Source: Auanema rhodensis (lineage: Eukaryota; Nematoda; Chromadorea; Rhabditida; Rhabditidae). From it: 64,000 bases of DNA. Positions within the stretch are counted from its first letter, which is position 1; every line of letters starts with the position of its first letter. Below are positions 41,108 through 55,200 of the stretch, piece by piece. A program made the position numbers and the translations under genes. The stretch is taken from NCBI GenBank assembly GCA_964057225.1, contig OZ059895.1:310001-374000 (forward strand), read 5' to 3'. The notes below the pieces were generated by a model. The model ran no database searches and was not told where the DNA came from. It saw nothing but the letters and a program-made list of their open reading frames with translations.

Positions 41108-44100
41108 TTCAAAATAATTTAGCAAAAAGTAGATGTTTTTAGATTCCTTTTTTTAAGGCAAAGACGATGGACAATGTTATTCAACGAAAAAATTAATTCT
41201 TCAGGGTGAAAATCGAGGATATAAGTGTGAACTTATATCAGTTGATATCTCGGTGCATTTTTAAGCTAGCGCAAATCTGATAACACAGATCGACGCAGCT
41301 TAAAAATCCGCATCGAATGCACTATACTACATCAAGAAACGCTTGATACAAAAATTAGTTATGATCGTTTGAAAAATGATGCATTAGTGTATGTTGAGTT
41401 TCCATGTACACTCAACATTGCTTCCAAAAACATTTTGACAAAAATTTTTTCGAAAAATTTCAAAATAATTTAGCAAAAAGTAGATGTTTTTAGATTTCAT
41501 TTTTCAAGGCAAAGACGATAGGCAATGTTATTCAACGAAAAAATTAATTCTTCAGGGTGAAAATCGAGGATATAAGTGTGAACTTATATCAGTTGATATC
41601 TCGGTGCATTTTTAAGCTAGCGCAAATCTGATAACACAGATCGACGCAGCTTAAAAATCCGCATCGAATGCACTATACTACATTGAGAAACGCTTGATAC
41701 AAAAATTAGTTATGATTGTTTGAAAAATGATGCATTAGTGTATGTTGAGTTTCCATGTACACTCAACATTGCTTCCAAAAACATTTTGACAAAAATTTTT
41801 TCGAAAAATTTCAAAATAATTTAGCAAAAAGTAGATGTTTTTAGATTCCTTTTTTTAAGGCAAAGACGATGGACAATGTTATTCAACGAAAAAATTAATT
41901 CTTCAGGGTGAAAATCGAGGATATAAGTGTGAACTTATATCAGTTGATATCTCGGTGCATTTTTAAGCTAGCGCAAATCTGATAACACAGATCGACGCAG
42001 CTTAAAAATCCGCATCGAATGCACTATACTACATCAAGAAACGCTTGATACAAAAATTAGTTATGATCGTTTGAAAAATGATGCATTAGTGTATGTTGAG
42101 TTTCCATGTACACTCAACATTGCTTCCAAAAACATTTTGACAAAAATTTTTTCGAAAAATTTCAAAATATTTTAGCAAAAAGTAGATGTTTTTAGATTCC
42201 ATTTTTCAAGGCAAAGACGATAGGCAATGTTATTCAACGAAAAAATTAATTCTTCAGGGTGAAAATCGAGGATATAAGTGTGAACTTATATCAGTTGATA
42301 TCTCGGTGCATTTTTAAGCTAGCGCAAATCTGATAACACAGATCGACGCAGCTTAAAAATCCGCATCGAATGCACTATACTACATCAAGAAACGCTTGAT
42401 ACAAAAATTAGTTATGATCGTTTGAAAAATGATGCATTAGTGTATGTTGAGTTTCCATGTACACTCAACATTGCTTCCAAAAACATTTTGACAAAAATTT
42501 TTTCGAAAAATTTCAAAATAATTTAGCAAAAAGTAGATGTTTTTAGATTCCATTTTTCAAGGCAAAGACGATAGGCAATGTTATTCAACGAAAAAATTAA
42601 TTCTTCAGGGTGAAAATCGAGGATATAAGTGTGAACTTATATCAGTTGATATCTCGGTGCATTTTTAAGCTAGCGCAAATCTGATAACACAGATCGACGC
42701 AGCTTAAAAGTCCGCATCGAATGCACTATACTACATTGAGAAACGCTTGATACAAAAATTAGTTATGATTGTTTGAAAAATGATGCATTAGTGTATGTTG
42801 AGTTTCCATGTACACTCAACATTGCTTCCAAAAACATTTTGACAAAAATTTTTTCGAAAAATTTCAAAATAATTTAGCAAAAAGTAGGTGTTTTTAGATT
42901 CCTTTTTTTAAGGCAAAGACGATGGACAATGTTATTCAACGAAAAAATTAATTCTTCAGGGTGAAAATCGAGGATATAAGTGTGAACTTATATCAGTTGA
43001 TATCTCGGTGCATTTTTAAGCTAGCGCAAATCTGATAACACAGATCGACGCAGCTTAAAAATCCGCATCGAATGCACTATACTACATCAAGAAACGCTTG
43101 ATACAAAAATTAGTTATGATCGTTTGAAAAATGATGCATTAGTGTATGTTGAGTTTCCATGTACACTCAACATTGCTTCCAAAAACATTTTGACAAAAAT
43201 TTTTTCGAAAAATTTCAAAATAATTTAGCAAAAAGTAGATGTTTTTAGATTCCATTTTTCAAGGCAAAGACGATAGGCAATGTTATTCAACGAAAAAATT
43301 AATTCTTCAGGGTGAAAATCGAGGATATAAGTGTGAACTTATATCAGTTGATATCTCGGTGCATTTTTAAGCTAGCGCAAATCTGATAACACAGATCGAC
43401 GCAGCTTAAAAATGAGCATCGAATGCACTATACTACATTGAGAAACGCTTGATACAAAAATTAGTTATGATCGTTTGAAAAATGATGCATTAGTGTATGT
43501 TGAGTTTCCATGTACACACAACATTGCTTCCAAAAACATTTTGACAAAAACTTTTTCGAAAAATTTCAAAATAATTTAGCAAAAAGTAGATGTTTTTAGA
43601 TTCTTTTTTTTAAGGCAAAGACGATGGACAATGTTATTCAACGAAAAAATTAATTCTTCAGGGTGAAAATCGAGGATATAAGTGTGAACTTATATCAGTT
43701 GATATCTCGGTGCATTTTTAAGCTAGCGCAAATCTGATAACACAGATCGACGCAGCTTAAAAATCCGCATCGAATGCACTATACTACATTGAGAAACGCT
43801 TGATACAAAAATTAGTTATGATTGTTTGAAAAATGATGCATTAGTGTATGTTGAGTTTCCATGTACACTCAACATTGCTTCCAAAAACATTTTGACAAAA
43901 ATTTTTTCGAAAAATTTCAAAATAATTTAGCAAAAAGTAGATGTTTTTAGATTACATTTTTCAAGGCAAAGACGATAGGCAATGTTATTCAACGAAAAAA
44001 TTAATTCTTCAGGGTGAAAATCGAGGATATAAGTGTGAACTTATATCAGTTCATATCTCGGTGCATTTTTAAGCTAGCGCAAATCTGATAACACAGATCG

Positions 44101-44266
44101 ACGCAGCTTAAAAGTCCGCATCGAATGCACTATACTACATTGAGAAACGCTTGATACAAAAATTAGTTATGATTGTTTGAAAAATGATGCATTAGTGTAT
44201 GTTGAGTTTCCATGTACACTCAACATTGCTTCCAAAAACATTTTGACAAAAATTTTTTCGAAAAAT
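41108..44266 (+). repeat. 3510-bp (10-mer) higher-order repeat, second copy
   Basis: Near-identical partner of 37598-40756. Its downstream end overlaps the left arm of the first palindrome (from 42896), so this duplication can be ordered relative to the inversion. gttcatatc is present here but absent from the inverted copy (about 54197) and from the direct copy near 56780. Confidence 0.9.
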
Positions 44267-45670
44267 TTCAAAATAATTTAGCAAAAAGTAGATGTTTTTA
44301 GATTCCTTTTTTTAAGGCAAAGACGATGGACAATGTTATTCAACGAAAAAATTAATTCTTCAGGGTGAAAATCGAGGATATAAGTGTGAACTTATATCAG
44401 TTGATATCTCGGTGCATTTTTAAGCTAGCGCAAATCTGATAACACAGATCGACGCAGCTTAAAAATCCGCATCGAATGCACTATACTACATCAAGAAACG
44501 CTTGATACAAAAATTAGTTATGATCGTTTGAAAAATGATGCATTAGTGTATGTTGAGTTTCCATGTACACTCAACATTGCTTCCAAAAACATTTTGACAA
44601 AAATTTTTTCGAAAAATTTCAAAATAATTTAGCAAAAAGTAGATGTTTTTAGATTCCATTTTTCAAGGCAAAGACGATAGGCAATGTTATTCAACGAAAA
44701 AATTAATTCTTCAGGGTGAAAATCGAGGATATAAGTGTGAACTTATATCAGTTGATATCTCGGTGCATTTTTAAGCTAGCGCAAATCTGATAACACAGAT
44801 CGACGCAGCTTAAAAATGAGCATCGAATGCACTATACTACATTGAGAAACGCTTGATACAAAAATTAGTTATGATCGTTTGAAAAATGATGCATTAGTGT
44901 ATGTTGAGTTTCCATGTACACACAACATTGCTTCCAAAAACATTTTGACAAAAACTTTTTCGAAAAATTTCAAAATAATTTAGCAAAAAGTAGATGTTTT
45001 TAGATTCTTTTTTTTAAGGCAAAGACGATGGACAATGTTATTCAACGAAAAAATTAATTCTTCAGGGTGAAAATCGAGGATATAAGTGTGAACTTATATC
45101 AGTTGATATCTCGGTGCATTTTTAAGCTAGCGCAAATCTGATAACACAGATCGACGCAGCTTAAAAATCCGCATCGAATGCACTATACTACATTGAGAAA
45201 CGCTTGATACAAAAATTAGTTATGATTGTTTGAAAAATGATGCATTAGTGTATGTTGAGTTTCCATGTACACTCAACATTGCTTCCAAAAACATTTTGAC
45301 AAAAATTTTTTCGAAAAATTTCAAAATAATTTAGCAAAAAGTAGATGTTTTTAGATTACATTTTTCAAGGCAAAGACGATAGGCAATGTTATTCAACGAA
45401 AAAATTAATTCTTCAGGGTGAAAATCGAGGATATAAGTGTGAACTTATATCAGTTGATATCTCGGTGCATTTTTAAGCTAGCGCAAATCTGATAACACAG
45501 ATCGACGCAGCTTAAAAATCCGCATCGAATGCACTATACTACATTGAGAAACGCTTGATACAAAAATTAGTTATGATTGTTTGAAAAATGATGCATTAGT
45601 GTATGTTGAGTTTCCATGTGCACTCAACATTGCTTCCAAAAACATTTTGACAAAAATTTTTTCGAAAAAT
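43214..45670 (+). repeat. 1404-bp tetramer, tandem copies
   Basis: The unit order tgagcat/acacac, long-T-run, gattacat, ccttttttta starts at 43214 and again at 44618. tgag at 43413 and 44817, and gattaca at 43950 and 45354, are both 1404 bp apart. Only the first copy has gttcatatc and aaaagtccgc. The same tetramer spacing appears in the downstream direct copy (tgag at 56150 and 57554). Confidence 0.8.
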
Positions 45671-46021
45671 TTCAAAATAATTTAGCAAAAAGTAGATGTT
45701 TTTAGATTCCTTTTTTTAAGGCAAAGACGATGGACAATGTTATTCAACGAAAAAATTGATTCTTCAGGGTGAAAATCGAGGATATAAGTGTGAACTTATA
45801 TCAGTTGATATCTCGGTGCATTTTTAAGCTAGCGCAAATTTGATAACACAGATCGACGCAGCTTAAAAATCCGCATCGAATGCACTATACTACATTGAGA
45901 AACGCTTGATACAAAATTTAGTTATGATTGTTTGAAAAATGATGCATTAGTGTATGTTAAGTTTCCATGTACACTCAACATTGCTTCCAAAAACATTTTG
46001 ACAAAACTTTTTTCGAAAAAT

Positions 46022-48228
46022 TTCAAAATAATTTAGCAAAAAGTAGATGTTTTTAGATTCCTTTTTTTAAGGCAAAGACGATGGACAATGTTATTCAACG
46101 AAAAAATTAATTCTTCAGGGTGAAAAAAAAATTAATTCTTCAGGGTGAAAATCGAGGATATAAGTGTGAACTTATATCAGTTGATATCTCGGTGCATTTT
46201 CAAGCTAGCGCAAATCTGATAACACAGATCGACGCAGCTTAAAAATCCGCATCGAATGCACTATACTACATTGAGAAACGCTTGATACAAAAATTAGTTA
46301 TGATTGTTTGAAAAATGATGCATTAGTGTATGTTGAGTTTCCATGTACACTCAACATTGCTTCCAAAAACATTTTGACAAAAATTTTTTCGAAAAATTTC
46401 AAAATAATTTAGCAAAAAGTAGATGTTTTTAGATTCTTTTTTTTAAGGCAAAGACGATGGACAATGTTATTCAACGAAAAAATTAATTCTTCAGGGTGAA
46501 AAAAAAATTAATTCTTCAGGGTGAAAATCGAGGATATAAGTGTGAACTTATATCAGTTGATATCTCGGTGCATTTTCAAGCTAGCGCAAATCTGATAACA
46601 CAGATCGACGCAGCTTAAAAATCCGCATCGAATGCACTATACTACATTGAGAAACGCTTGATACAAAAATTAGTTATGATTGTTTGAAAAATGATGCATT
46701 AGTGTATGTTGAGTTTCCATGTACACTCAACATTGCTTCCAAAAACATTTTGACAAAAATTTTTTCGAAAAATTTCAAAATAATTTAGCAAAAAGTAGAT
46801 GTTTTTAGATTCCTTTTTTTGAGGCAAAGACGATGGACAATGTTATTCAACGAAAAAATTAATTCTTCAGGGTGAAAAAAAAATTAATTCTTCAGGGTGA
46901 AAATCGAGGATATAAGTGTGAACTTATATCAGTTGATATCTCGGTGCATTTTCAAGCTAGCGCAAATCTGATAACACAGATCGACGCAGCTTAAAAATTC
47001 GCATCGAATGCACTATACTACATTGAGAAACGCTTGATACAAAAATTAGTTATGATTGTTTGAAAAATGATGCATTAGTGTATGTTGAGTTTCCATGTAC
47101 ACTCAACATTGCTTCCAAAAACATTTTGACAAAAATTTTTTCGAAAAATTTCAAAATAATTTAGCAAAAAATAGATGTTTTTAGATTCCATTTTTTAAGG
47201 CAAAGACGATAGGCAATGTTATTCAACGAAAAAATTAATTCTTCAGGGTGAAAATCGAGGATATAAGTGTGAACTTATATCAGTTGATATCTCGGTGCAT
47301 TTTTAAGCTAGCGCAAATCTGATAACACAGATCGACGCAGCTTAAAAATCCGCATCGAATGCACTATACTACATTGAGAAACGCTTGATACAAAAATTAG
47401 TTATGATTGTTTGAAAAATGATGCATTAGTGTATGTTGAGTTTCCATGTACACTCAACATTGCTTCCAAAAACATTTTGACAAAAATTTTTTCGAAAAAT
47501 TTCAAAATAATTTAGCAAAAAAATTGATGTTTTTAGATTCCATTTTTCAAGGCAAAGACGATAGGCAATGTTATTCAACGAAAAAATTAATTCTTCAGGG
47601 TGAAAATCGAGGATATAAGTGTGAACTTATATCAGTTGATATCTCGGTGCATTTTTAAGCTAGCGCAAATCTGATAACACAGATCGACGCAGCTTAAAAA
47701 TCCGCATCGAATGCACTATACTACATTGAGAAACGCTTGATACAAAAATTAGTTATGATTGTTTGAAAAATGATGCATTAGTGTATGTTGAGTTTCCATG
47801 TACACTCAACATTGCTTCCAAAAACATTTTGACAAAAATTTTTTCGAAAAATTTCAAAATAATTTAGCAAAAAGTAGATGTTTTTAGATTCCTTTTTTTA
47901 AGGCAAAGACGATGGACAATGTTATTCAACGAAAAAATTAATTCTTCAGGGTGAAAAAAAAATTAATTCTTCAGGGTGAAAATCGAGGATATAAGTGTAA
48001 ACTTATATCAGTTGATATCTCGGTGCATTTTTAAGCTAGCGCGAATCTGATAACACAGATCGACGCAGCTTAAAAATCCGCATCGAATGCACTATACTAC
48101 ATTGAGAAACGCTTGATACAAAAATTAGTTATGATTGTTTGAAAAATGATGCATTAGTGTATGTTGAGTTTCCATGTACACTCAACATTGCTTCCAAAAA
48201 CATTTTGACAAAAATTTTTTCGGAAAAT
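46022..48228 (+). repeat. Cluster of 376-bp units inside palindrome 1
   Basis: Units with the 25-bp duplication start at 46022, 46398, 46774 and 47853, and most read ttttcaag. They return here after about 10 kb of plain 351-bp units, consistent with import of a subfamily C segment. The unit at 45671 has private changes (ttgattc, ttgataac, aaatttag, gttaagtttcc), which make it a good landmark. Confidence 0.85.
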
Positions 48229-49017
48229 TTCAAAATAATTTAGCAAAAAATAGATGTTTTTAGATTCCATTTTTCAAGGCAAAGACGATAGGCAATGTTA
48301 TTCAACGAAAAAATTAATTCTTCAGGGTGAAAATCGAGGATATAAGTGTGAACTTATATCAGTTGATATCTCGGTGCATTTTTAAGCTAGCGCAAATCTG
48401 ATAACACAGATCGACGCAGCTTAAAAATCCGCATCGAATGCACTATACTACATTGAGAAACGCTTGATACAAAAATTAGTTATGATTGTTTGAAAAATGA
48501 TGCATTATGTATGTTGAGTTTCCATGTACACTCAACATTGCTTCCAAAAACATTTTGACAAAAATTTTTTCGAAAAATTTCAAAATAATTTAGCAAAAAG
48601 TAGATGTTTTTAGATTCCTTTTTTTAAGGCAAAGACGATGGACAATGATATTCAACGAAAAAATTAATTCTTCAGGGTGAAAATCGAGGATATAAGTGTG
48701 AACTTATATCAGTTGATATCTCGGTGCATTTTCAAGCTAGCGCAAATCTGATAACACAGATCGACGCAGCTTAAAAATCCGCATCGAATGCACTATACTA
48801 CATTGAGAAACGCTTGATACAAAAATTAGTTATGATTGTTTGAAAAATGATGCATTAGTGTATGTTGAGTTTCCATGTACACTCAACATTGCTTCCAAAA
48901 ACATTTTGACAAAAATTTTTTCGAAAAATTTCAAAATAATTTAGCAAAAAGTAGATGTTTTTAGATTCCATTTTTCAAGGCAAAGACGATAGGCAATGTT
49001 ATTCAACGAAAAAATTA

Positions 49018-49261
49018 GTCAAAATGTTTTTGGAAGCAATGTTGAGTGTACATGGAAACTCAACATACACTAATGCATAATTTTTCAAACAATCATAACT
49101 AATTTTTGTATCAAGCGTTTCTCAATGTAGTATAGTGCATTCGATGCGGATTTTTAAGCTGCGTCGATCTGTGTTATCAGATTTGCGCTAGCTTAAAAAT
49201 GCACCGAGATATCAACTGATATAAGTTCACACTTATATCCTCGATTTTCACCCTGAAGAAT
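49018..49261 (-). repeat. Palindrome 1 spacer
   Basis: The orientation flips between aaaattaN (ending 49017) and gtcaaaatg (from 49018). These 244 bases are ordinary monomer sequence in minus orientation with no partner in the left arm. I see no overlap between the two sides at the join. A private change, gcataattttt, lies near 49075. Confidence 0.9.
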
Positions 49262-52200
49262 TAATTTTTTCGTTGAATAACATTGCCTATCGTCTTTGCC
49301 TTGAAAAATGGAATCTAAAAACATCTACTTTTTGCTAAATTATTTTGAAATTTTTCGAAAAAATTTTTGTCAAAATGTTTTTGGAAGCAATGTTGAGTGT
49401 ACATGGAAACTCAACATACACTAATGCATCATTTTTCAAACAATCATAACTAATTTTTGTATCAAGCGTTTCTCAATGTAGTATAGTGCATTCGATGCGG
49501 ATTTTTAAGCTGCGTCGATCTGTGTTATCAGATTTGCGCTAGCTTGAAAATGCACCGAGATATCAACTGATATAAGTTCACACTTATATCCTCGATTTTC
49601 ACCCTGAAGAATTAATTTTTTCGTTGAATATCATTGTCCATCGTCTTTGCCTTAAAAAAAGGAATCTAAAAACATCTACTTTTTGCTAAATTATTTTGAA
49701 ATTTTTCGAAAAAATTTTTGTCAAAATGTTTTTGGAAGCAATGTTGAGTGTACATGGAAACTCAACATACATAATGCATCATTTTTCAAACAATCATAAC
49801 TAATTTTTGTATCAAGCGTTTCTCAATGTAGTATAGTGCATTCGATGCGGATTTTTAAGCTGCGTCGATCTGTGTTATCAGATTTGCGCTAGCTTAAAAA
49901 TGCACCGAGATATCAACTGATATAAGTTCACACTTATATCCTCGATTTTCACCCTGAAGAATTAATTTTTTCGTTGAATAACATTGCCTATCGTCTTTGC
50001 CTTGAAAAATGGAATCTAAAAACATCTATTTTTTGCTAAATTATTTTGAAATTTTCCGAAAAAATTTTTGTCAAAATGTTTTTGGAAGCAATGTTGAGTG
50101 TACATGGAAACTCAACATACACTAATGCATCATTTTTCAAACAATCATAACTAATTTTTGTATCAAGCGTTTCTCAATGTAGTATAGTGCATTCGATGCG
50201 GATTTTTAAGCTGCGTCGATCTGTGTTATCAGATTCGCGCTAGCTTAAAAATGCACCGAGATATCAACTGATATAAGTTTACACTTATATCCTCGATTTT
50301 CACCCTGAAGAATTAATTTTTTCGTTGAATAACATTGTCCATCGTCTTTGCCTTAAAAAAAGGAATCTAAAAACATCTACTTTTTGCTAAATTATTTTGA
50401 AATTTTTCGAAAAAATTTTTGTCAAAATGTTTTTGGAAGCAATGTTGAGTGTACATGGAAACTCAACATACACTAATGCATCATTTTTCAAACAATCATA
50501 ACTAATTTTTGTATCAAGCGTTTCTCAATGTAGTATAGTGCATTCGATGCGGATTTTTAAGCTGCGTCGATCTGTGTTATCAGATTTGCGCTAGCTTAAA
50601 AATGCACCGAGATATCAACTGATATAAGTTCACACTTATATCCTCGATTTTCACCCTGAAGAATTAATTTTTTCGTTGAATAACATTGCCTATCGTCTTT
50701 GCCTTGAAAAATGGAATCTAAAAACATCAATTTTTTTGCTAAATTATTTTGAAATTTTTCGAAAAAATTTTTGTCAAAATGTTTTTGGAAGCAATGTTGA
50801 GTGTACATGGAAACTCAACATACACTAATGCATCATTTTTCAAACAATCATAACTAATTTTTGTATCAAGCGTTTCTCAATGTAGTATAGTGCATTCGAT
50901 GCGGATTTTTAAGCTGCGTCGATCTGTGTTATCAGATTTGCGCTAGCTTAAAAATGCACCGAGATATCAACTGATATAAGTTCACACTTATATCCTCGAT
51001 TTTCACCCTGAAGAATTAATTTTTTCGTTGAATAACATTGCCTATCGTCTTTGCCTTAAAAAATGGAATCTAAAAACATCTATTTTTTGCTAAATTATTT
51101 TGAAATTTTTCGAAAAAATTTTTGTCAAAATGTTTTTGGAAGCAATGTTGAGTGTACATGGAAACTCAACATACACTAATGCATCATTTTTCAAACAATC
51201 ATAACTAATTTTTGTATCAAGCGTTTCTCAATGTAGTATAGTGCATTCGATGCGAATTTTTAAGCTGCGTCGATCTGTGTTATCAGATTTGCGCTAGCTT
51301 GAAAATGCACCGAGATATCAACTGATATAAGTTCACACTTATATCCTCGATTTTCACCCTGAAGAATTAATTTTTTTTTCACCCTGAAGAATTAATTTTT
51401 TCGTTGAATAACATTGTCCATCGTCTTTGCCTTAAAAAAAGGAATCTAAAAACATCTACTTTTTGCTAAATTATTTTGAAATTTTTCGAAAAAATTTTTG
51501 TCAAAATGTTTTTGGAAGCAATGTTGAGTGTACATGGAAACTCAACATACACTAATGCATCATTTTTCAAACAATCATAACTAATTTTTGTATCAAGCGT
51601 TTCTCAATGTAGTATAGTGCATTCGATGCGGATTTTTAAGCTGCGTCGATCTGTGTTATCAGATTTGCGCTAGCTTGAAAATGCACCGAGATATCAACTG
51701 ATATAAGTTCACACTTATATCCTCGATTTTCACCCTGAAGAATTAATTTTTTTTTCACCCTGAAGAATTAATTTTTTCGTTGAATAACATTGTCCATCGT
51801 CTTTGCCTTAAAAGAAGGAATCTAAAAACATCTACTTTTTGCTAAATTATTTTGAAATTTTTCGAAAAAATTTTTGTCAAAATGTTTTTGGAAGCAATGT
51901 TGAGTGTACATGGAAACTCAACATACACTAATGCATCATTTTTCAAACAATCATAACTAATTTTTGTATCAAGCGTTTCTCAATGTAGTATAGTGCATTC
52001 GATGCGGATTTTTAAGCTGCGTCGATCTGTGTTATCAGATTTGCGCTAGCTTGAAAATGCACCGAGATATCAACTGATATAAGTTCACACTTATATCCTC
52101 GATTTTCACCCTGAAGAATTAATTTTTTTTTCACCCTGAAGAATTAATTTTTTCGTTGAATAACATTGTCCATCGTCTTTGCCTTAAAAAAAGGAATCTA

Positions 52201-55200
52201 AAAACATCTACTTTTTGCTAAATTATTTTGAAATTTTTCGAAAAAAGTTTTGTCAAAATGTTTTTGGAAGCAATGTTGAGTGTACATGGAAACTTAACAT
52301 ACACTAATGCATCATTTTTCAAACAATCATAACTAAATTTTGTATCAAGCGTTTCTCAATGTAGTATAGTGCATTCGATGCGGATTTTTAAGCTGCGTCG
52401 ATCTGTGTTATCAAATTTGCGCTAGCTTAAAAATGCACCGAGATATCAACTGATATAAGTTCACACTTATATCCTCGATTTTCACCCTGAAGAATCAATT
52501 TTTTCGTTGAATAACATTGTCCATCGTCTTTGCCTTAAAAAAAGGAATCTAAAAACATCTACTTTTTGCTAAATTATTTTGAAATTTTTCGAAAAAATTT
52601 TTGTCAAAATGTTTTTGGAAGCAATGTTGAGTGCACATGGAAACTCAACATACACTAATGCATCATTTTTCAAACAATCATAACTAATTTTTGTATCAAG
52701 CGTTTCTCAATGTAGTATAGTGCATTCGATGCGGATTTTTAAGCTGCGTCGATCTGTGTTATCAGATTTGCGCTAGCTTAAAAATGCACCGAGATATCAA
52801 CTGATATAAGTTCACACTTATATCCTCGATTTTCACCCTGAAGAATTAATTTTTTCGTTGAATAACATTGCCTATCGTCTTTGCCTTGAAAAATGTAATC
52901 TAAAAACATCTACTTTTTGCTAAATTATTTTGAAATTTTTCGAAAAAATTTTTGTCAAAATGTTTTTGGAAGCAATGTTGAGTGTACATGGAAACTCAAC
53001 ATACACTAATGCATCATTTTTCAAACAATCATAACTAATTTTTGTATCAAGCGTTTCTCAATGTAGTATAGTGCATTCGATGCGGATTTTTAAGCTGCGT
53101 CGATCTGTGTTATCAGATTTGCGCTAGCTTAAAAATGCACCGAGATATCAACTGATATAAGTTCACACTTATATCCTCGATTTTCACCCTGAAGAATTAA
53201 TTTTTTCGTTGAATAACATTGTCCATCGTCTTTGCCTTAAAAAAAAGAATCTAAAAACATCTACTTTTTGCTAAATTATTTTGAAATTTTTCGAAAAAGT
53301 TTTTGTCAAAATGTTTTTGGAAGCAATGTTGTGTGTACATGGAAACTCAACATACACTAATGCATCATTTTTCAAACGATCATAACTAATTTTTGTATCA
53401 AGCGTTTCTCAATGTAGTATAGTGCATTCGATGCTCATTTTTAAGCTGCGTCGATCTGTGTTATCAGATTTGCGCTAGCTTAAAAATGCACCGAGATATC
53501 AACTGATATAAGTTCACACTTATATCCTCGATTTTCACCCTGAAGAATTAATTTTTTCGTTGAATAACATTGCCTATCGTCTTTGCCTTGAAAAATGGAA
53601 TCTAAAAACATCTACTTTTTGCTAAATTATTTTGAAATTTTTCGAAAAAATTTTTGTCAAAATGTTTTTGGAAGCAATGTTGAGTGTACATGGAAACTCA
53701 ACATACACTAATGCATCATTTTTCAAACGATCATAACTAATTTTTGTATCAAGCGTTTCTTGATGTAGTATAGTGCATTCGATGCGGATTTTTAAGCTGC
53801 GTCGATCTGTGTTATCAGATTTGCGCTAGCTTAAAAATGCACCGAGATATCAACTGATATAAGTTCACACTTATATCCTCGATTTTCACCCTGAAGAATT
53901 AATTTTTTCGTTGAATAACATTGTCCATCGTCTTTGCCTTAAAAAAAGGAATCTAAAAACATCTACTTTTTGCTAAATTATTTTGAAATTTTTCGAAAAA
54001 ATTTTTGTCAAAATGTTTTTGGAAGCAATGTTGAGTGTACATGGAAACTCAACATACACTAATGCATCATTTTTCAAACAATCATAACTAATTTTTGTAT
54101 CAAGCGTTTCTCAATGTAGTATAGTGCATTCGATGCGGACTTTTAAGCTGCGTCGATCTGTGTTATCAGATTTGCGCTAGCTTAAAAATGCACCGAGATA
54201 TCAACTGATATAAGTTCACACTTATATCCTCGATTTTCACCCTGAAGAATTAATTTTTTCGTTGAATAACATTGCCTATCGTCTTTGCCTTGAAAAATGT
54301 AATCTAAAAACATCTACTTTTTGCTAAATTATTTTGAAATTTTTCGAAAAAATTTTTGTCAAAATGTTTTTGGAAGCAATGTTGAGTGTACATGGAAACT
54401 CAACATACACTAATGCATCATTTTTCAAACAATCATAACTAATTTTTGTATCAAGCGTTTCTCAATGTAGTATAGTGCATTCGATGCGGATTTTTAAGCT
54501 GCGTCGATCTGTGTTATCAGATTTGCGCTAGCTTAAAAATGCACCGAGATATCAACTGATATAAGTTCACACTTATATCCTCGATTTTCACCCTGAAGAA
54601 TTAATTTTTTCGTTGAATAACATTGTCCATCGTCTTTGCCTTAAAAAAAAGAATCTAAAAACATCTACTTTTTGCTAAATTATTTTGAAATTTTTCGAAA
54701 AAGTTTTTGTCAAAATGTTTTTGGAAGCAATGTTGTGTGTACATGGAAACTCAACATACACTAATGCATCATTTTTCAAACGATCATAACTAATTTTTGT
54801 ATCAAGCGTTTCTCAATGTAGTATAGTGCATTCGATGCGGACTTTTAAGCTGCGTCGATCTGTGTTATCAGATTTGCGCTAGCTTAAAAATGCACCGAGA
54901 TATCAACTGATATAAGTTCACACTTATATCCTCGATTTTCACCCTGAAGAATTAATTTTTTCGTTGAATAACATTGCCTATCGTCTTTGCCTTGAAAAAT
55001 GGAATCTAAAAACATCTACTTTTTGCTAAATTATTTTGAAATTTTTCGAAAAAATTTTTGTCAAAATGTTTTTGGAAGCAATGTTGAGTGTACATGGAAA
55101 CTCAACATACACTAATGCATCATTTTTCAAACGATCATAACTAATTTTTGTATCAAGCGTTTCTTGATGTAGTATAGTGCATTCGATGCGGATTTTTAAG

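Larger units (their letters stand above)
35844..45670 (+). repeat. Satellite array, subfamily D: mostly 351-bp units
   Basis: gataggc and gatggac units alternate without the 25-bp duplication. Frequent forms are catcaag with gatcg, tgagcat with acacac, gattacat, and aaaagtccgc. Lengths are 351 bp except 349 bp at 35844 and 352 bp at 36895. Most units sit inside a 3510-bp higher-order repeat. Confidence 0.93.
42896..49017 (+). repeat. Palindrome 1, left arm (6.1 kb)
   Basis: Reads as the reverse complement of 49262-55358. Private marks mirror in order: gatatt near 48647 with aatatc near 49628, gtgcac at 45618-45623 with gtgcac at 52631-52636, aaatttag near 45916 with ctaaattt near 52333, and cttttttcg near 46009 with cgaaaaaag near 52240. 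Coordinates sum to 98279 near the centre and to 98254 beyond a 25-bp length difference. The arm ends abruptly at 49017, inside a gataggc unit. Confidence 0.92.
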
